This document shows, in pieces, positions 6,491-15,041 of a DNA stretch of 16,739 nt. Each line of letters starts with the position of its first letter. Positions within the stretch are counted from its first letter, which is position 1. Under the pieces are notes generated by a model. It was not told the origin of the DNA. It ran no database searches and worked only from the letters and a program-made list of their open reading frames with translations. Source of the DNA: Lachnospiraceae bacterium (lineage in GTDB: Bacteria; Bacillota; Clostridia; Lachnospirales; Lachnospiraceae); the NCBI GenBank assembly GCA_900751785.1, contig CAADSM010000085.1, positions 1 to 16,739 of the forward strand, written 5' to 3'. The position numbers and the translations under genes were made by a program.

Positions 6491-7879
6491 TTACAGTGTA
6501 ATATGCAGTTCTTTACATACACTGTCTATTTTGGCAACTAATTCTTCATCTGTCAAGACCGTAACTCTTCCGTCTTCATATTCTTTGTCCACCCATTCTT
6601 TCATTTTTGTAACGAGCGGAGAGCTTTTATCTACTCGTCTTTCCTCAGGAAGCTTGTACCAGGCATTGATCCAGTAGGCGATCCCGGCTGCGCCGGATGT
6701 ATTGGAGACCGCCACGAGAGCGGGACGCCCCAGGAATTTTTCCGTATCAAATATATTGTAGATCTCTTCGTTTTTCATCATTCCGTCTGCATGGATCCCG
6801 GCGCGCGTCACATTAAAGTTCTTGCCGACAAAAGGAGTCGACGGCGGTATATGATACCCGATTTCTTTCTCGTAGTATTCGGCAAGCTCCGTGATCACCT
6901 TTGTGTCCATTCCGTCCAGCGTTCCTCTCAGCTGGGCGTACTCAAATACCATCGCCTCCAGAGGCGTATTTCCCGTACGCTCCCCGATTCCGAACAGAGA
7001 ACAGTTTACGCCGCACGCCCCGTAGAGCCAGGCTGCAGTCGAATTGTTGACCGCTTTATAGAAATCATTGTGCCCGTGGAACTCGAGCAGCTCGCTCGGC
7101 ACTCCCGCATGAGTCATGATCCCGTAAATGATGCCGGGGATCGACCGGGGGATCACCGCGCCCGGATAATTCACACCGTATCCCATGGTGTCACAGACTC
7201 TGATCTTGATCGGGATCTTGTACTCATCCATCAGCTTCATCAGTTCCAGACAGAATGGAATGACAAAGCCATAGATATCGGAGCGTGTGATATCTTCAAA
7301 GTGGCATCTCGGACGTATCCCTACATCCAGGCATTCGCGGACGACAGAGAGGTAATGCTCGAGCGCCTGCTTTCTTGTCATTTTCAGCTTGTAAAAGATA
7401 TGATAGTCAGAACAGCTCACCAGGATCCCGGTCTCTTTCAGCCCGATCTCCTTGACAAGCTCAAAATCCTTTCTGCTCGCCCTGATCCAGCTCGTCACCT
7501 CGGGGAACTCATATCCCTTCTCCAGGCAGCGGTACACAGCGTCGCGGTCTTTCTTGCTGTACAGGAAGAACTCGCTCTGCCTGATCTTTCCCTGGGGGCC
7601 TCCCAGACGATGGAGATAATCATAGATCGTCACGATCTGCTCTGTCGTATATGGCGCTCTTGACTGCTGTCCATCGCGGAACGTCGTATCCGTGATCCAT
7701 ATTTCATCCGGCATGTTATGCGGAACGATCCTGTCGTTAAAGGCGATCTTCGGGATCTCGTCATAGCGGAAAAGATTGCTGAATACGTTCGGAGTATCGA
7801 CATCCACCAGCGGATACATATGCTCTTCCAGCTCCAGAAGATTTGTATGCTTGTTCAAAAAAACTTTTCTGTCTATCAT
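6491..7879 (-). CDS. Re-type citrate synthase (isopropylmalate/homocitrate synthase superfamily)
   Basis: Probably condenses acetyl-CoA with oxaloacetate to citrate with Re stereochemistry, as shown for the related enzyme of Clostridium kluyveri. The 462-residue protein has the HMGL-like TIM barrel: DTTFRDGQQ (64-72, metal and catalytic site), HFEDITRSD (193-201), FHGHND (267-272, metal-binding His268 and His270) and GIGERTGNTPLE (297-308). A C-terminal helical region follows, but there is no LeuA-type allosteric dimer domain. The start is ATG at 7879, because AGGAGG lies between it and the upstream ATG at 7915. First gene of the unit with gntR and icd, which argues for citrate rather than 2-isopropylmalate as product. 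Homocitrate synthase is the main alternative; the family is often annotated as such. The leuB operon in the same window is a separate transcript. Confidence 0.87.
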   Translation of the reverse strand: MIDRKVFLNKHTNLLELEEHMYPLVDVDTPNVFSNLFRYDEIPKIAFNDRIVPHNMPDEIWITDTTFRDGQQSRAPYTTEQIVTIYDYLHRLGGPQGKIRQSEFFLYSKKDRDAVYRCLEKGYEFPEVTSWIRASRKDFELVKEIGLKETGILVSCSDYHIFYKLKMTRKQALEHYLSVVRECLDVGIRPRCHFEDITRSDIYGFVIPFCLELMKLMDEYKIPIKIRVCDTMGYGVNYPGAVIPRSIPGIIYGIMTHAGVPSELLEFHGHNDFYKAVNNSTAAWLYGACGVNCSLFGIGERTGNTPLEAMVFEYAQLRGTLDGMDTKVITELAEYYEKEIGYHIPPSTPFVGKNFNVTRAGIHADGMMKNEEIYNIFDTEKFLGRPALVAVSNTSGAAGIAYWINAWYKLPEERRVDKSSPLVTKMKEWVDKEYEDGRVTVLTDEELVAKIDSVCKELHITL

Positions 7880-7909
7880 TTTATGTACAGCCTCCTTTGT
7901 TTTGCATTC

Positions 7910-7923
7910 ATACATTCATGTAT
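7910..7923. promoter_or_regulatory. Candidate operator 2 of the citrate synthase operon
   Basis: ATACAT-TC-ATGTAT is a 14-bp inverted repeat lying just downstream of the predicted transcription start, between promoter and ribosome site. Its centre is 22 bp, about two helical turns, from the centre of the TGTATACA dyad over the -10 box, so two dimers could bind the same face. The GntR-family regulator in the operon is the obvious candidate binder (inference). Confidence 0.5.
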
Positions 7924-7932
7924 TCTTGCATA

Positions 7933-7961
7933 ATTGTATACATATATGCATTCTTTGTCAA
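7933..7961 (-). promoter_or_regulatory. Promoter of the citrate synthase-gntR-icd operon with overlapping operator 1
   Basis: TTGACA (7961-7956), a 17-base spacer and TACAAT (7938-7933) on the minus strand give a strong sigma-A-type promoter starting transcription near 7926. The palindrome TGTATACA (7935-7942) covers the -10 box and would block polymerase if bound. ATGTAT/ATGCAT-like half-sites recur through 7905-7950. Confidence 0.75.
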
Positions 7962-7973
7962 TATAAATAATTT

Positions 7974-8008
7974 AAAAAAAGGAGACCGAACCACGTGGTC
8001 CAGCCTCC
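7974..8008 (-). terminator. Intrinsic terminator of the leuB-serA operon
   Basis: On the minus strand GGAGGCTGGACC (8008-7997) pairs with GGTTCGGTCTCC (7992-7981) around an ACGT loop, including a few G-U pairs, and is followed directly by seven T (7980-7974). It lies 32 bases after the serA stop and just before the citrate synthase promoter, so it insulates the two operons. Confidence 0.92.
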
Positions 8009-8040
8009 CTGCTGTTCTCTTATCTCAATATTTACTCAGC

Positions 8041-9204
8041 CTATCTGATAACCCGTACTTTCAGCACTCCGTCGATTGCTTCCAGCTTTTCAAGTACGGT
8101 ATCTTCTACCTTCTTGTCAACGTCCATCACTGTGTAAGCATACTCTTTCCTGCTCTTGTTTGTCATCAAAGAGATATTCATATCCTCCTGCGCCATCAGA
8201 GATGTAAACTGTCCGAGCATGTTCGGGATATTGTGATGGAATACTGTGATCCTGTCCTCATTCCCTTTGGGTCCGAGCGTACAGTCCGGATAATTTACGG
8301 AATGAGAGATATTGCCGTTTTCAAGGAAATCACGGATCTCGTCGACTGCCATCTGCGCACAGTTGTCCTCTGACTCTTCTGTGGAAGCTCCGAGGTGAGG
8401 GATCACGATTGCGCCTTTTACCCCTGCTATCTCGGGAGTCGGGAAATCTGTCACATAGCATTTCACTGTCCCGGAGACGAGAGCATCCACTATATCCTCG
8501 CTGTTTACAAGAGTATCTCTTGCGAAATTGAGGATGACAACATTTTTTTTCATAAGGCTGATCGCATTTCTGTTGATCATACCTTTTGTGTCTTCCAGCG
8601 CCGGGACATGGATCGTGATATAATCGCACTCCTTGTAAAGCTCATCGACCGTATTGGCATGATGGATGCTCCTGGAAAGCTTCCATGCAGATTCAACGGA
8701 AAGGTACGGGTCATATCCGTATACATCCATTCCGAGGTTTGTCGCTGCATTGGCGACAAGGACGCCGATCGCGCCGAGACCGATCACTCCAAGCTTTTTG
8801 CCCTGGAGCTCAGTGCCCGCGAAGGCTTTCTTTTTCTTCTCTGTGACCTTCGCGATATCTCCGTCTTCTTCATGCTCCTGCACCCAGTTGATCCCTCCGA
8901 CGATATCACGCGCCGCGAGGAGCATCCCCGCGATGACAAGCTCTTTTACGCCGTTTGCGTTAGCGCCCGGTGTATTGAAGACGACAATGCCTTCTTCCGC
9001 ACATCTGTCGAGCGGGATATTGTTCACTCCAGCTCCGGCACGGGCAATTGCTTTCAGGTCCGCCCCGAACTCCATATCATGCATCTTTGCGCTGCGCACA
9101 AGTATGACATCTGCTTCCCCGGCCTCGTCTGTCTTTACATAGTTTTCGTCCAATCGCTCCAGGCCTACATGGGAAATTGGATTCAGGCAATGATATTTAT
9201 ACAT
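8041..9204 (-). CDS. serA: D-3-phosphoglycerate dehydrogenase with C-terminal ACT domain
   Basis: First committed step of serine synthesis: oxidises 3-phosphoglycerate to 3-phosphohydroxypyruvate with NAD+. The protein has 387 residues. The substrate domain contains ARAGAGVNNIP (54-64) and VFNTPGANANGVKE (75-88). The Rossmann motif is GLGAIG (142-147). By alignment of motifs the catalytic residues are Arg229 (NFARDTLV), Glu258 (DFPTPE) and His270 (IPHLGAS); the usual ARG after the strand is ARD here. An ACT domain (about 314-387, starting RITVFHHNIPNMLGQ) suggests serine feedback. ATG at 9204 lies one base after the serC stop, and its ribosome site GAGGAG is inside the last serC codons, so the two are translationally coupled. 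Last gene before the operon terminator. Confidence 0.95.
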   Translation of the reverse strand: MYKYHCLNPISHVGLERLDENYVKTDEAGEADVILVRSAKMHDMEFGADLKAIARAGAGVNNIPLDRCAEEGIVVFNTPGANANGVKELVIAGMLLAARDIVGGINWVQEHEEDGDIAKVTEKKKKAFAGTELQGKKLGVIGLGAIGVLVANAATNLGMDVYGYDPYLSVESAWKLSRSIHHANTVDELYKECDYITIHVPALEDTKGMINRNAISLMKKNVVILNFARDTLVNSEDIVDALVSGTVKCYVTDFPTPEIAGVKGAIVIPHLGASTEESEDNCAQMAVDEIRDFLENGNISHSVNYPDCTLGPKGNEDRITVFHHNIPNMLGQFTSLMAQEDMNISLMTNKSRKEYAYTVMDVDKKVEDTVLEKLEAIDGVLKVRVIR

Positions 9205-9205
9205 C

Positions 9206-10288
9206 TTACAGATTCTCCTCTTCAAATTTCTTCATAAAGTCTACAAGTGCCACGACGCCCTCGTACGGCATCGCATTGTAAATGCTGGCGCGCATTCCGC
9301 CGACACTCCTGTGTCCTTTCAGGTTCTCCAGGCCGGCCTCTTTGGCCTCTTTGACGAATTTCGCATCCAGATCTGCATCGCCGGTAACGAACGGTACGTT
9401 CATCAGGGAGCGGTCCTCCTTAGCGACGGTTCCTTTGAAGAGCCTGCTCTGATCAAGGAAATCATAAAGGACTTTCGCCTTCTTCTCATTCCTCTCCTTC
9501 ATCGCCTCAAGACCGCCCATTGCTTTGATCCACTTGAATACTTTCCCGCAGATATAGATTCCATATGCCGGAGGTGTATTGTAAAGCGATTTTGCATCGG
9601 CATGCGTTTTATATGTAAGCATCGTCGGTGTGCCCGGAAGCACATCCTCTGTGATCAGATCTTCTCTTATGATAGCGATGACGACTCCCGCCGGGCCGAT
9701 ATTCTTCTGCACGCCGCCGTAGATGATTCCGTATTTTGTGACATCTACCGGTTCAGAAAGGAAGCAGGAAGATACGTCTGCGACCAGAGTCTTTCCCTTC
9801 GTATTCGGAAGCTCTTTGAATTTAGTGCCGTAGATCGTGTTGTTCTCACAGATATAGACATAGTCGGCATCTTCTGAAACCGGAAGATCCGAGCAGTCCG
9901 GGATATAGGAGAATGTCTTATCCTCAGAGGAAGCGATCCGGTTCACCTTTCCGTATTTCTCAGCCTCTTTGGCCGCTTTCTTTGCCCACTGTCCCGTGAT
10001 GATGTAGTCCGCAACGCGGTTCTTCATAAGATTCATCGGGATCATGGCAAACTGCTGGGACGCGCCTCCCTGAAGGAACAGTACCTTATAATTATCAGGA
10101 ATGCCCATCAGATCACGCAGATCCTGCTCTGCTGCTGTTATGATCTCTTCAAATGCCTTGGAACGATGGCTCATCTCCATCACCGACATTCCCGTCCCTC
10201 TGTAATCCAGCATCTCATCAGCAGCTTCTTTCAATACTTCCTCCGGGAGAACAGCAGGTCCTGCCGAAAAGTTATATACTCTGCCCAT
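9206..10288 (-). CDS. serC: Phosphoserine aminotransferase
   Basis: Pyridoxal-phosphate enzyme converting 3-phosphohydroxypyruvate and glutamate to phosphoserine and 2-oxoglutarate, the second step of serine synthesis. The 360 residues match the family. It begins with the typical YNFSAGPAVLPEEVL, has GGASQQF (74-80, cofactor phosphate contact), DVSSCFLSEP (171-180) and the Schiff-base Lys195 in GGVQKNIGPAGV, and ends with GGMRASIYNAMP. ATG at 10288 follows AGGAGG by eight bases; the longer open frame adds 19 codons upstream of that site. It is 61 bases after ilvB and one base before serA. The third serine enzyme, serB, is not in the window. Confidence 0.97.
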   Translation of the reverse strand: MGRVYNFSAGPAVLPEEVLKEAADEMLDYRGTGMSVMEMSHRSKAFEEIITAAEQDLRDLMGIPDNYKVLFLQGGASQQFAMIPMNLMKNRVADYIITGQWAKKAAKEAEKYGKVNRIASSEDKTFSYIPDCSDLPVSEDADYVYICENNTIYGTKFKELPNTKGKTLVADVSSCFLSEPVDVTKYGIIYGGVQKNIGPAGVVIAIIREDLITEDVLPGTPTMLTYKTHADAKSLYNTPPAYGIYICGKVFKWIKAMGGLEAMKERNEKKAKVLYDFLDQSRLFKGTVAKEDRSLMNVPFVTGDADLDAKFVKEAKEAGLENLKGHRSVGGMRASIYNAMPYEGVVALVDFMKKFEEENL

Positions 10289-10312
10289 TTCTTTTACCTC
10301 CTTTTTTATGTC

Positions 10313-10338
10313 AAAATAGGTTCCTGAAAACCTGTTTT
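10313..10338 (-). other. Weak terminator-like hairpin between ilvB and serC
   Basis: On the minus strand AGGTT (10333-10329) pairs with AACCT (10322-10318) across a 6-base loop, flanked by AAAA on one side and TTTT on the other after a single mismatch. The stem is short and AU-rich. It could reduce read-through into serC-serA but does not look strong enough to stop it. Confidence 0.35.
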
Positions 10339-10349
10339 GTATCAATTTA

Positions 10350-12032
10350 TCATTTCTTCTGCGTCATATCGTCCTCGTCAAACGCATCGCTTATCGCAGC
10401 TCCAGGCGCAACCATCGGCCATACCTTGTCATCGCTGCCGATCTGGCAGTCGATCACAACAGGACGGTCCAGCGTAAGCGCCTCTGCAAAGGCTTCTCTG
10501 AATCCTTCCTGCGTATCCACGCACATTCCGACTGCGCCCATGGCTTCAGCCACCTTCGCAAAATCCACCTTGTCTCTGAGTACGGTCGCCGAATATCTCT
10601 CATCATAGAACAGATCCTGCCACTGCCGCACCATTCCAAGGACATGGTTGTTGATCACAACCTCGATCACCGGAATATTATGCCGCACTGCTGTGGCAAT
10701 CTCATTCATATTCATTCGGAAACATCCGTCTCCGGCGATATTTACCACTGTTTTGTCCGGACAGCCGGTCTTGGCGCCCATTGCTGCTCCAAGGCCGTAG
10801 CCCATGGTCCCAAGGCCGCCGGATGTCAGAAGTGTCCTGGGCTTCGTAAATTTATAATACTGAGCCGCCCACATCTGATTCTGCCCCACTTCTGTGGTGA
10901 TAATGGCTCCGCCCTCTGTCTGGCGGTAGATCTCTTCCACGATAAACGGTCCGGTCAATATATCATGATGATATTTCAACGGATATTTTTCCTTATATCC
11001 CTCGATCTTCGCAAGCCAGTCAGAGTGTTCCTGCTGACCGATCTTTTTATTGAGTATTCCGAGCACTGTCTTGATATCCCCTGTGACTCCGGCTGTGATG
11101 ATGACGTTTTTGTCCATCTCTGCCGGATCGATATCGATCTGAAGGATACGCGCATTTTTTGCAAATGTCTCCGTGTTTCCTGTCACACGGTCGCTGAAAC
11201 GCGCTCCCACTACGATCAGGAGATCACACTCGCTGACTCCGAAGTTTGACGCCTTCGTTCCGTGCATGCCGAGCATTCCTGTATATCTCGGATCTGTTCC
11301 CGGGAAAGCGCCTTTTCCCATCAGAGTGTCCGTGACAGGTGCATCCAGCTCATTTACAAACTCAAGCAGTTCTTCGCTCGCGTCAGAGAGTACGGCGCCG
11401 CCGCCGACAAATACGAAGGGGCGCTCTGATCCTTCGATGAGAGCGACTGCGCGGTCTATCTCTTCTTCATTAATATGAGTCTCTCTCGGATTATATTTCC
11501 CAAGCTCCTCTTTTTCATATTCTGTAACATTTGATGTGACATCCTTTGGTATGTCGATGAGCACCGGTCCCGGTCTTCCGCTCATCGCAATGCGGAAAGC
11601 CTTGCGGATCGTCTCTGCCAGCTTCGCCACATCCTTGACAATAAAATTATGCTTTGTGATCGGCATAGTGATCCCGGTGATATCGATCTCCTGAAAGCTG
11701 TCTTTTCCCAGAAGCGGGACGCCCACATTACAGGTGATCGCCACGATCGGTATCGAATCCATATATGCCGTCGCGATCCCGGTGACAAGATTCGTCGCGC
11801 CCGGTCCGCTTGTCGCCAGGCAGACTCCCACTTTTCCGGTTGCGCGCGCATAGCCGTCCGCTGCGTGGGAAGCTCCCTGCTCATGCGAAGTGAGGATATG
11901 GCGGATCTCACTGCGATGCTTATACAGCGCGTCGTAGACATTCAGTATTGCGCCGCCCGGATATCCGAAGACAGTGTCCACCCCCTGCTCCTTCAAACAC
12001 TCTACTACTATTTCTGCTCCAGTTAACTGCAT
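10350..12032 (-). CDS. ilvB: Acetolactate synthase, large catalytic subunit
   Basis: Thiamine-diphosphate enzyme making 2-acetolactate (valine/leucine) or 2-aceto-2-hydroxybutyrate (isoleucine) from pyruvate. The 560 residues have VFGYPGGAIL (21-30), the catalytic Glu51 in SHEQGASHAADGYAR, the FAD-type central domain and the C-terminal thiamine motif GDGCFRMNMNEIATA ending in VINN. The anabolic type is supported by the amino acid operon and by similarity to IlvB throughout. ATG at 12032 follows AGGAGG by nine bases; seven further codons upstream are open but precede this site. It lies 25 bases after ilvD. No regulatory small subunit (ilvN) follows; serC comes next instead, so ilvN must be elsewhere or absent. 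Confidence 0.95.
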   Translation of the reverse strand: MQLTGAEIVVECLKEQGVDTVFGYPGGAILNVYDALYKHRSEIRHILTSHEQGASHAADGYARATGKVGVCLATSGPGATNLVTGIATAYMDSIPIVAITCNVGVPLLGKDSFQEIDITGITMPITKHNFIVKDVAKLAETIRKAFRIAMSGRPGPVLIDIPKDVTSNVTEYEKEELGKYNPRETHINEEEIDRAVALIEGSERPFVFVGGGAVLSDASEELLEFVNELDAPVTDTLMGKGAFPGTDPRYTGMLGMHGTKASNFGVSECDLLIVVGARFSDRVTGNTETFAKNARILQIDIDPAEMDKNVIITAGVTGDIKTVLGILNKKIGQQEHSDWLAKIEGYKEKYPLKYHHDILTGPFIVEEIYRQTEGGAIITTEVGQNQMWAAQYYKFTKPRTLLTSGGLGTMGYGLGAAMGAKTGCPDKTVVNIAGDGCFRMNMNEIATAVRHNIPVIEVVINNHVLGMVRQWQDLFYDERYSATVLRDKVDFAKVAEAMGAVGMCVDTQEGFREAFAEALTLDRPVVIDCQIGSDDKVWPMVAPGAAISDAFDEDDMTQKK

Positions 12033-12057
12033 GGTGCACTTCCTCCTGGTCATTTAC

Positions 12058-13728
12058 TTAATTCTTCGGTACTTCGAGGATTGCTCCGCGGTTTCCTGAT
12101 GTAACCATGGAGGCATATCTTGCAAGATATCCTGTCTTTACCTTCGGCTCTCTCGGCTGCCATTTAGCCTTTCTTGCCGCCATCTCTTCATCAGAGATAT
12201 CCAGTTCCAGCTTGAGCTCCGGAATATTGATCTTGATGATATCTCCCTCTTCCACAAGAGCGATCGGTCCGCCCACAGCCGCCTCCGGAGACACATGTCC
12301 GATAGACGCGCCTCTGGATGCGCCGGAGAATCTTCCATCCGTGATCAGCGCCACAGTAGATCCGAGTCCGTATCCGGCGATAGCGGAGGTCGGATTCAGC
12401 ATTTCTCTCATGCCCGGGCCGCCCTTCGGTCCTTCATAACGGATAACGATAACGTCTCCCGGGTTGATCCTTCCGCTCTTGATCGCCTCTGTCGCCTCTT
12501 CATCACTCTCAAAGATACGCGCAGGGCCTTCGTGTACGAGCATCTCGTCACATACTGCAGAACGTTTTACAACGCTTCCGTCCGGAGCAAGATTTCCCTT
12601 CAGGACGGCGAGTCCGCCTGTCTCTGAATACGGATTGTCAATGGGACGGATCACCTCGGGATTTTTGTTTTCGCATCCGGCAATATTTTCTCCGACTGTC
12701 TTTCCCGTGACAGTCATGCAGTCTGTATGGAGCAGTCCCTTCTTGTTCAGCTCGTTCATGACCGCGTAGACACCGCCCGCCTCGTTCAGATCTTCGATAT
12801 AAGTGTGTCCTGCCGGTGCAAGATGGCAGAGATTCGGCGTCTTCTCACTGATCTCATTTGCAAAATCAATCTCAAAATCCATACCGATCTCATGCGCGAT
12901 CGCCGGGAGATGGAGCATACTGTTCGTGGAGCATCCCAGCGCCATGTCAACCGTCAGCGCGTTGAGGATCGCATCCTCCGTCATGATATCTCTCGGACGG
13001 ATGTTCTTTCTCACAAGCTCCATCACCTGCATGCCCGCATGCTTTGCAAGCTGGATCCTTGCGGAATATACTGCCGGGATCGTCCCGTTTCCTCTAAGTC
13101 CCATACCGAGCGCCTCAGTCAGGCAGTTCATGCTGTTCGCCGTGTACATACCGGAACAGGATCCACAGGTTGGGCATGCTTTATTTTCAAACTCGCAGAG
13201 ATCTTCATCTGTGATCTTTCCTGCCGCATGCGCTCCGACTGCCTCGAACATACTGGAGAGACTGGTCTTTCCACCCTTCACATGTCCGGCCAGCATCGGA
13301 CCGCCGCTGACAAAGATCGTGGGGATGTTCACGCGCGCCGCGGCCATCAGAAGACCGGGAACATTTTTATCACAGTTCGGGATCATGACAAGACCGTCAA
13401 ACTGATGTGCCATTGCCAGAGCCTCTGTAGAGTCAGCGATCAGGTCTCTTGTGACAAGGGAATACTTCATGCCGATATGTCCCATCGCGATCCCGTCGCA
13501 GACAGCGATCGCCGGTACTACGATCGGCGTTCCTCCCGCCATTGCCACGCCCATCTTTACCGCTTCTGTGATCTTGTCCAGGTTCATATGTCCCGGCACG
13601 ATCTCATTGTATGAGCTCACCACTCCGATCAGCGGTCTCTCAAGCTCCTCCTCTGTCATCCCGAGCGCGTTGAACAGGGAACGGTGGGGAGCCTGCTGAA
13701 CTCCTTTTTTTACTGTATCACTTCTCAT
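12058..13728 (-). CDS. ilvD: Dihydroxy-acid dehydratase
   Basis: Iron-sulfur enzyme dehydrating 2,3-dihydroxy acids to the 2-keto acid precursors of valine and isoleucine. It has 556 residues. Cluster cysteines are visible at Cys119 (PNCDKNVPG) and Cys191 ([18 protein letters not shown], 185-202). The position that carries a third cysteine in [2Fe-2S] members (about residue 46, VPGHMNL) has none, as in E. coli IlvD, so an oxygen-sensitive [4Fe-4S] form is likely (inference). ATG at 13728 follows a purine-rich AGGAAGGA. It is 45 bases after leuB and 25 bases before ilvB, in one operon. Confidence 0.96.
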   Translation of the reverse strand: MRSDTVKKGVQQAPHRSLFNALGMTEEELERPLIGVVSSYNEIVPGHMNLDKITEAVKMGVAMAGGTPIVVPAIAVCDGIAMGHIGMKYSLVTRDLIADSTEALAMAHQFDGLVMIPNCDKNVPGLLMAAARVNIPTIFVSGGPMLAGHVKGGKTSLSSMFEAVGAHAAGKITDEDLCEFENKACPTCGSCSGMYTANSMNCLTEALGMGLRGNGTIPAVYSARIQLAKHAGMQVMELVRKNIRPRDIMTEDAILNALTVDMALGCSTNSMLHLPAIAHEIGMDFEIDFANEISEKTPNLCHLAPAGHTYIEDLNEAGGVYAVMNELNKKGLLHTDCMTVTGKTVGENIAGCENKNPEVIRPIDNPYSETGGLAVLKGNLAPDGSVVKRSAVCDEMLVHEGPARIFESDEEATEAIKSGRINPGDVIVIRYEGPKGGPGMREMLNPTSAIAGYGLGSTVALITDGRFSGASRGASIGHVSPEAAVGGPIALVEEGDIIKINIPELKLELDISDEEMAARKAKWQPREPKVKTGYLARYASMVTSGNRGAILEVPKN

Positions 13729-13773
13729 TTTTCCTTCCTCACTTTCTCTTCTCTCTGTCAAAATGCCTCCGTA

Positions 13774-14859
13774 TCATTCAATAAAGGAACAGATCCGGTC
13801 TCCCATTTCTCTTGTGCCGATCTGGATCTTGCCCTCCGACATGATATCAATCGTGCGGTATCCTTCCTTCAGCACGCGGACTACTGCTTTTTCCACTGCT
13901 TCGGCCTCTCTGTCAAGGTCAAAGGAATATTTGAGCATCATGGCCGCGGAGAGGATGGTCGCGATCGGATTGGCGATCCCTTTCCCCGCAATGTCCGGCG
14001 CGGAGCCGCCGCTCGGCTCATACAGGCCGAATTTCGTCTCGTTCAGGCTTGCCGATGCCAGCATCCCGATCGAGCCGGTCACCATGCTTGCTTCGTCTGA
14101 AAGGATGTCTCCGAACATATTTTCAGTGAGGATCACATCAAACTGAGAGGGATCTTTCACAAGCTGCATCGCACAGTTGTCGACGAGCATATGTTCCAGC
14201 GCGACTTCCGGGTAATCTTTCGCCGTCTCTTCCACAACTTTTCTCCAGAGGCGGGAAGAATCAAGCACATTGGCCTTATCTACGCTGGTCACCTTCTTCC
14301 TGCGCTTCATCGCGATATCGAACGCTCTTTTCGCGATCCTCCGGATCTCTGTCTCGCTGTATGTAAGTTCATCCTTTGCAACGAGGACTCCGTCTACAGA
14401 TTCTGTGCTCCGGTTTCCGAAATAAAGTCCGCCCGTGAGCTCTCTCATGATCATCATGTCGAAGCCTTTGTCCGCGATCTCTTCTTTGAGCGGGCAGGCT
14501 CCCTTCAACTCGTCATAGAGCACCGCCGGCCGAAGATTCGCAAAAAGATTCAGCCCCTTGCGCAGCGACAGCAGACCTGCCTCCGGACGCTTTGCCGGTT
14601 CCAGCTGATACCAGGGCGAAGTCTTCGCGTCTCCTCCGATAGAGCCCATCAGAACGGCGTCACATCCCTTGGCAAGCTCCAGCGTCTCATCAGTAAGTGG
14701 AACACCGTTCACATCAATGGATGCCCCGCCCATCAGGAGCTGTGTATAAGAAAGGGCATGGCCATATATCTCCGCGACCCTGTCAAGCACTTTCATCGCC
14801 TCATCCACGATCTCCGGACCGATGCCATCCCCTTTGATTACTCCGATTTTCATCTCCAT
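13774..14859 (-). CDS. leuB: 3-isopropylmalate dehydrogenase
   Basis: NAD-dependent oxidative decarboxylation of 3-isopropylmalate in leucine synthesis. The 361 residues are typical. The start [15 protein letters not shown], the substrate arginines (Arg100, Arg110, Arg139 in [11 protein letters not shown]), Tyr146, Lys195 ([14 protein letters not shown]) and the metal-binding [14 protein letters not shown] are all present, and [14 protein letters not shown] lies near the end. ATG at 14859 is about ten bases after GGAAGG; an in-frame ATG two codons later is possible. First gene of the leuB-ilvD-ilvB-serC-serA unit, with promoters at 14899-14970 and only a short leader, so there is no room for a T-box. 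leuA and leuCD are not in the window. Confidence 0.96.
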   Translation of the reverse strand: MEMKIGVIKGDGIGPEIVDEAMKVLDRVAEIYGHALSYTQLLMGGASIDVNGVPLTDETLELAKGCDAVLMGSIGGDAKTSPWYQLEPAKRPEAGLLSLRKGLNLFANLRPAVLYDELKGACPLKEEIADKGFDMMIMRELTGGLYFGNRSTESVDGVLVAKDELTYSETEIRRIAKRAFDIAMKRRKKVTSVDKANVLDSSRLWRKVVEETAKDYPEVALEHMLVDNCAMQLVKDPSQFDVILTENMFGDILSDEASMVTGSIGMLASASLNETKFGLYEPSGGSAPDIAGKGIANPIATILSAAMMLKYSFDLDREAEAVEKAVVRVLKEGYRTIDIMSEGKIQIGTREMGDRICSFIE

Positions 14860-14898
14860 ATCTACTCATCCTTCCAAATGTAAAAAATACTAATTTTA

Positions 14899-14927
14899 AT
14901 CATACCGCATTTCAGTTTATCTTTCAA
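14899..14927 (-). promoter_or_regulatory. Proximal promoter of the leuB operon
   Basis: TTGAAA (14927-14922), a 17-base spacer and TATGAT (14904-14899) on the minus strand. Transcription would start near 14892, giving a leader of about 33 bases before leuB. Confidence 0.72.
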
Positions 14928-14941
14928 GTATTTAGGTTTAA

Positions 14942-14970
14942 AAAATAGAGGGCACTCTAAAAAATGTCAA
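14942..14970 (-). promoter_or_regulatory. Distal promoter of the leuB operon with a dyad in its spacer
   Basis: TTGACA (14970-14965), a 17-base spacer and TATTTT (14947-14942) form a second candidate promoter. The inverted repeat TAGAG-N4-CTCTA (14946-14959) lies between the two boxes and touches the -10 box, a position where a bound repressor would block initiation. No matching regulator gene is in the window. Confidence 0.5.
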
Positions 14971-14996
14971 ACTATTTATTTAGAGATTGCGGATAC

Positions 14997-15026
14997 AAAA
15001 AACCGGAGGGCATTATGCCTTCCGGT
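14997..15026 (-). terminator. Intrinsic terminator after yajC
   Basis: On the minus strand ACCGGAAGGCAT (15026-15015) pairs with ATGCCCTCCGGT (15013-15002), with one internal A/C mismatch, and is followed by a run of T (through 14997). It lies 15 bases after the yajC stop and upstream of the leuB promoters. Confidence 0.92.
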
Positions 15027-15041
15027 CGTGTATCTCATTCC

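Noticed and set aside
14860..14996. T-box or peptide-leader attenuator before leuB
   Set aside because: The leader after the proximal promoter is only about 33 bases, and no leucine-rich leader peptide or terminator/antiterminator pair lies between promoters and leuB.
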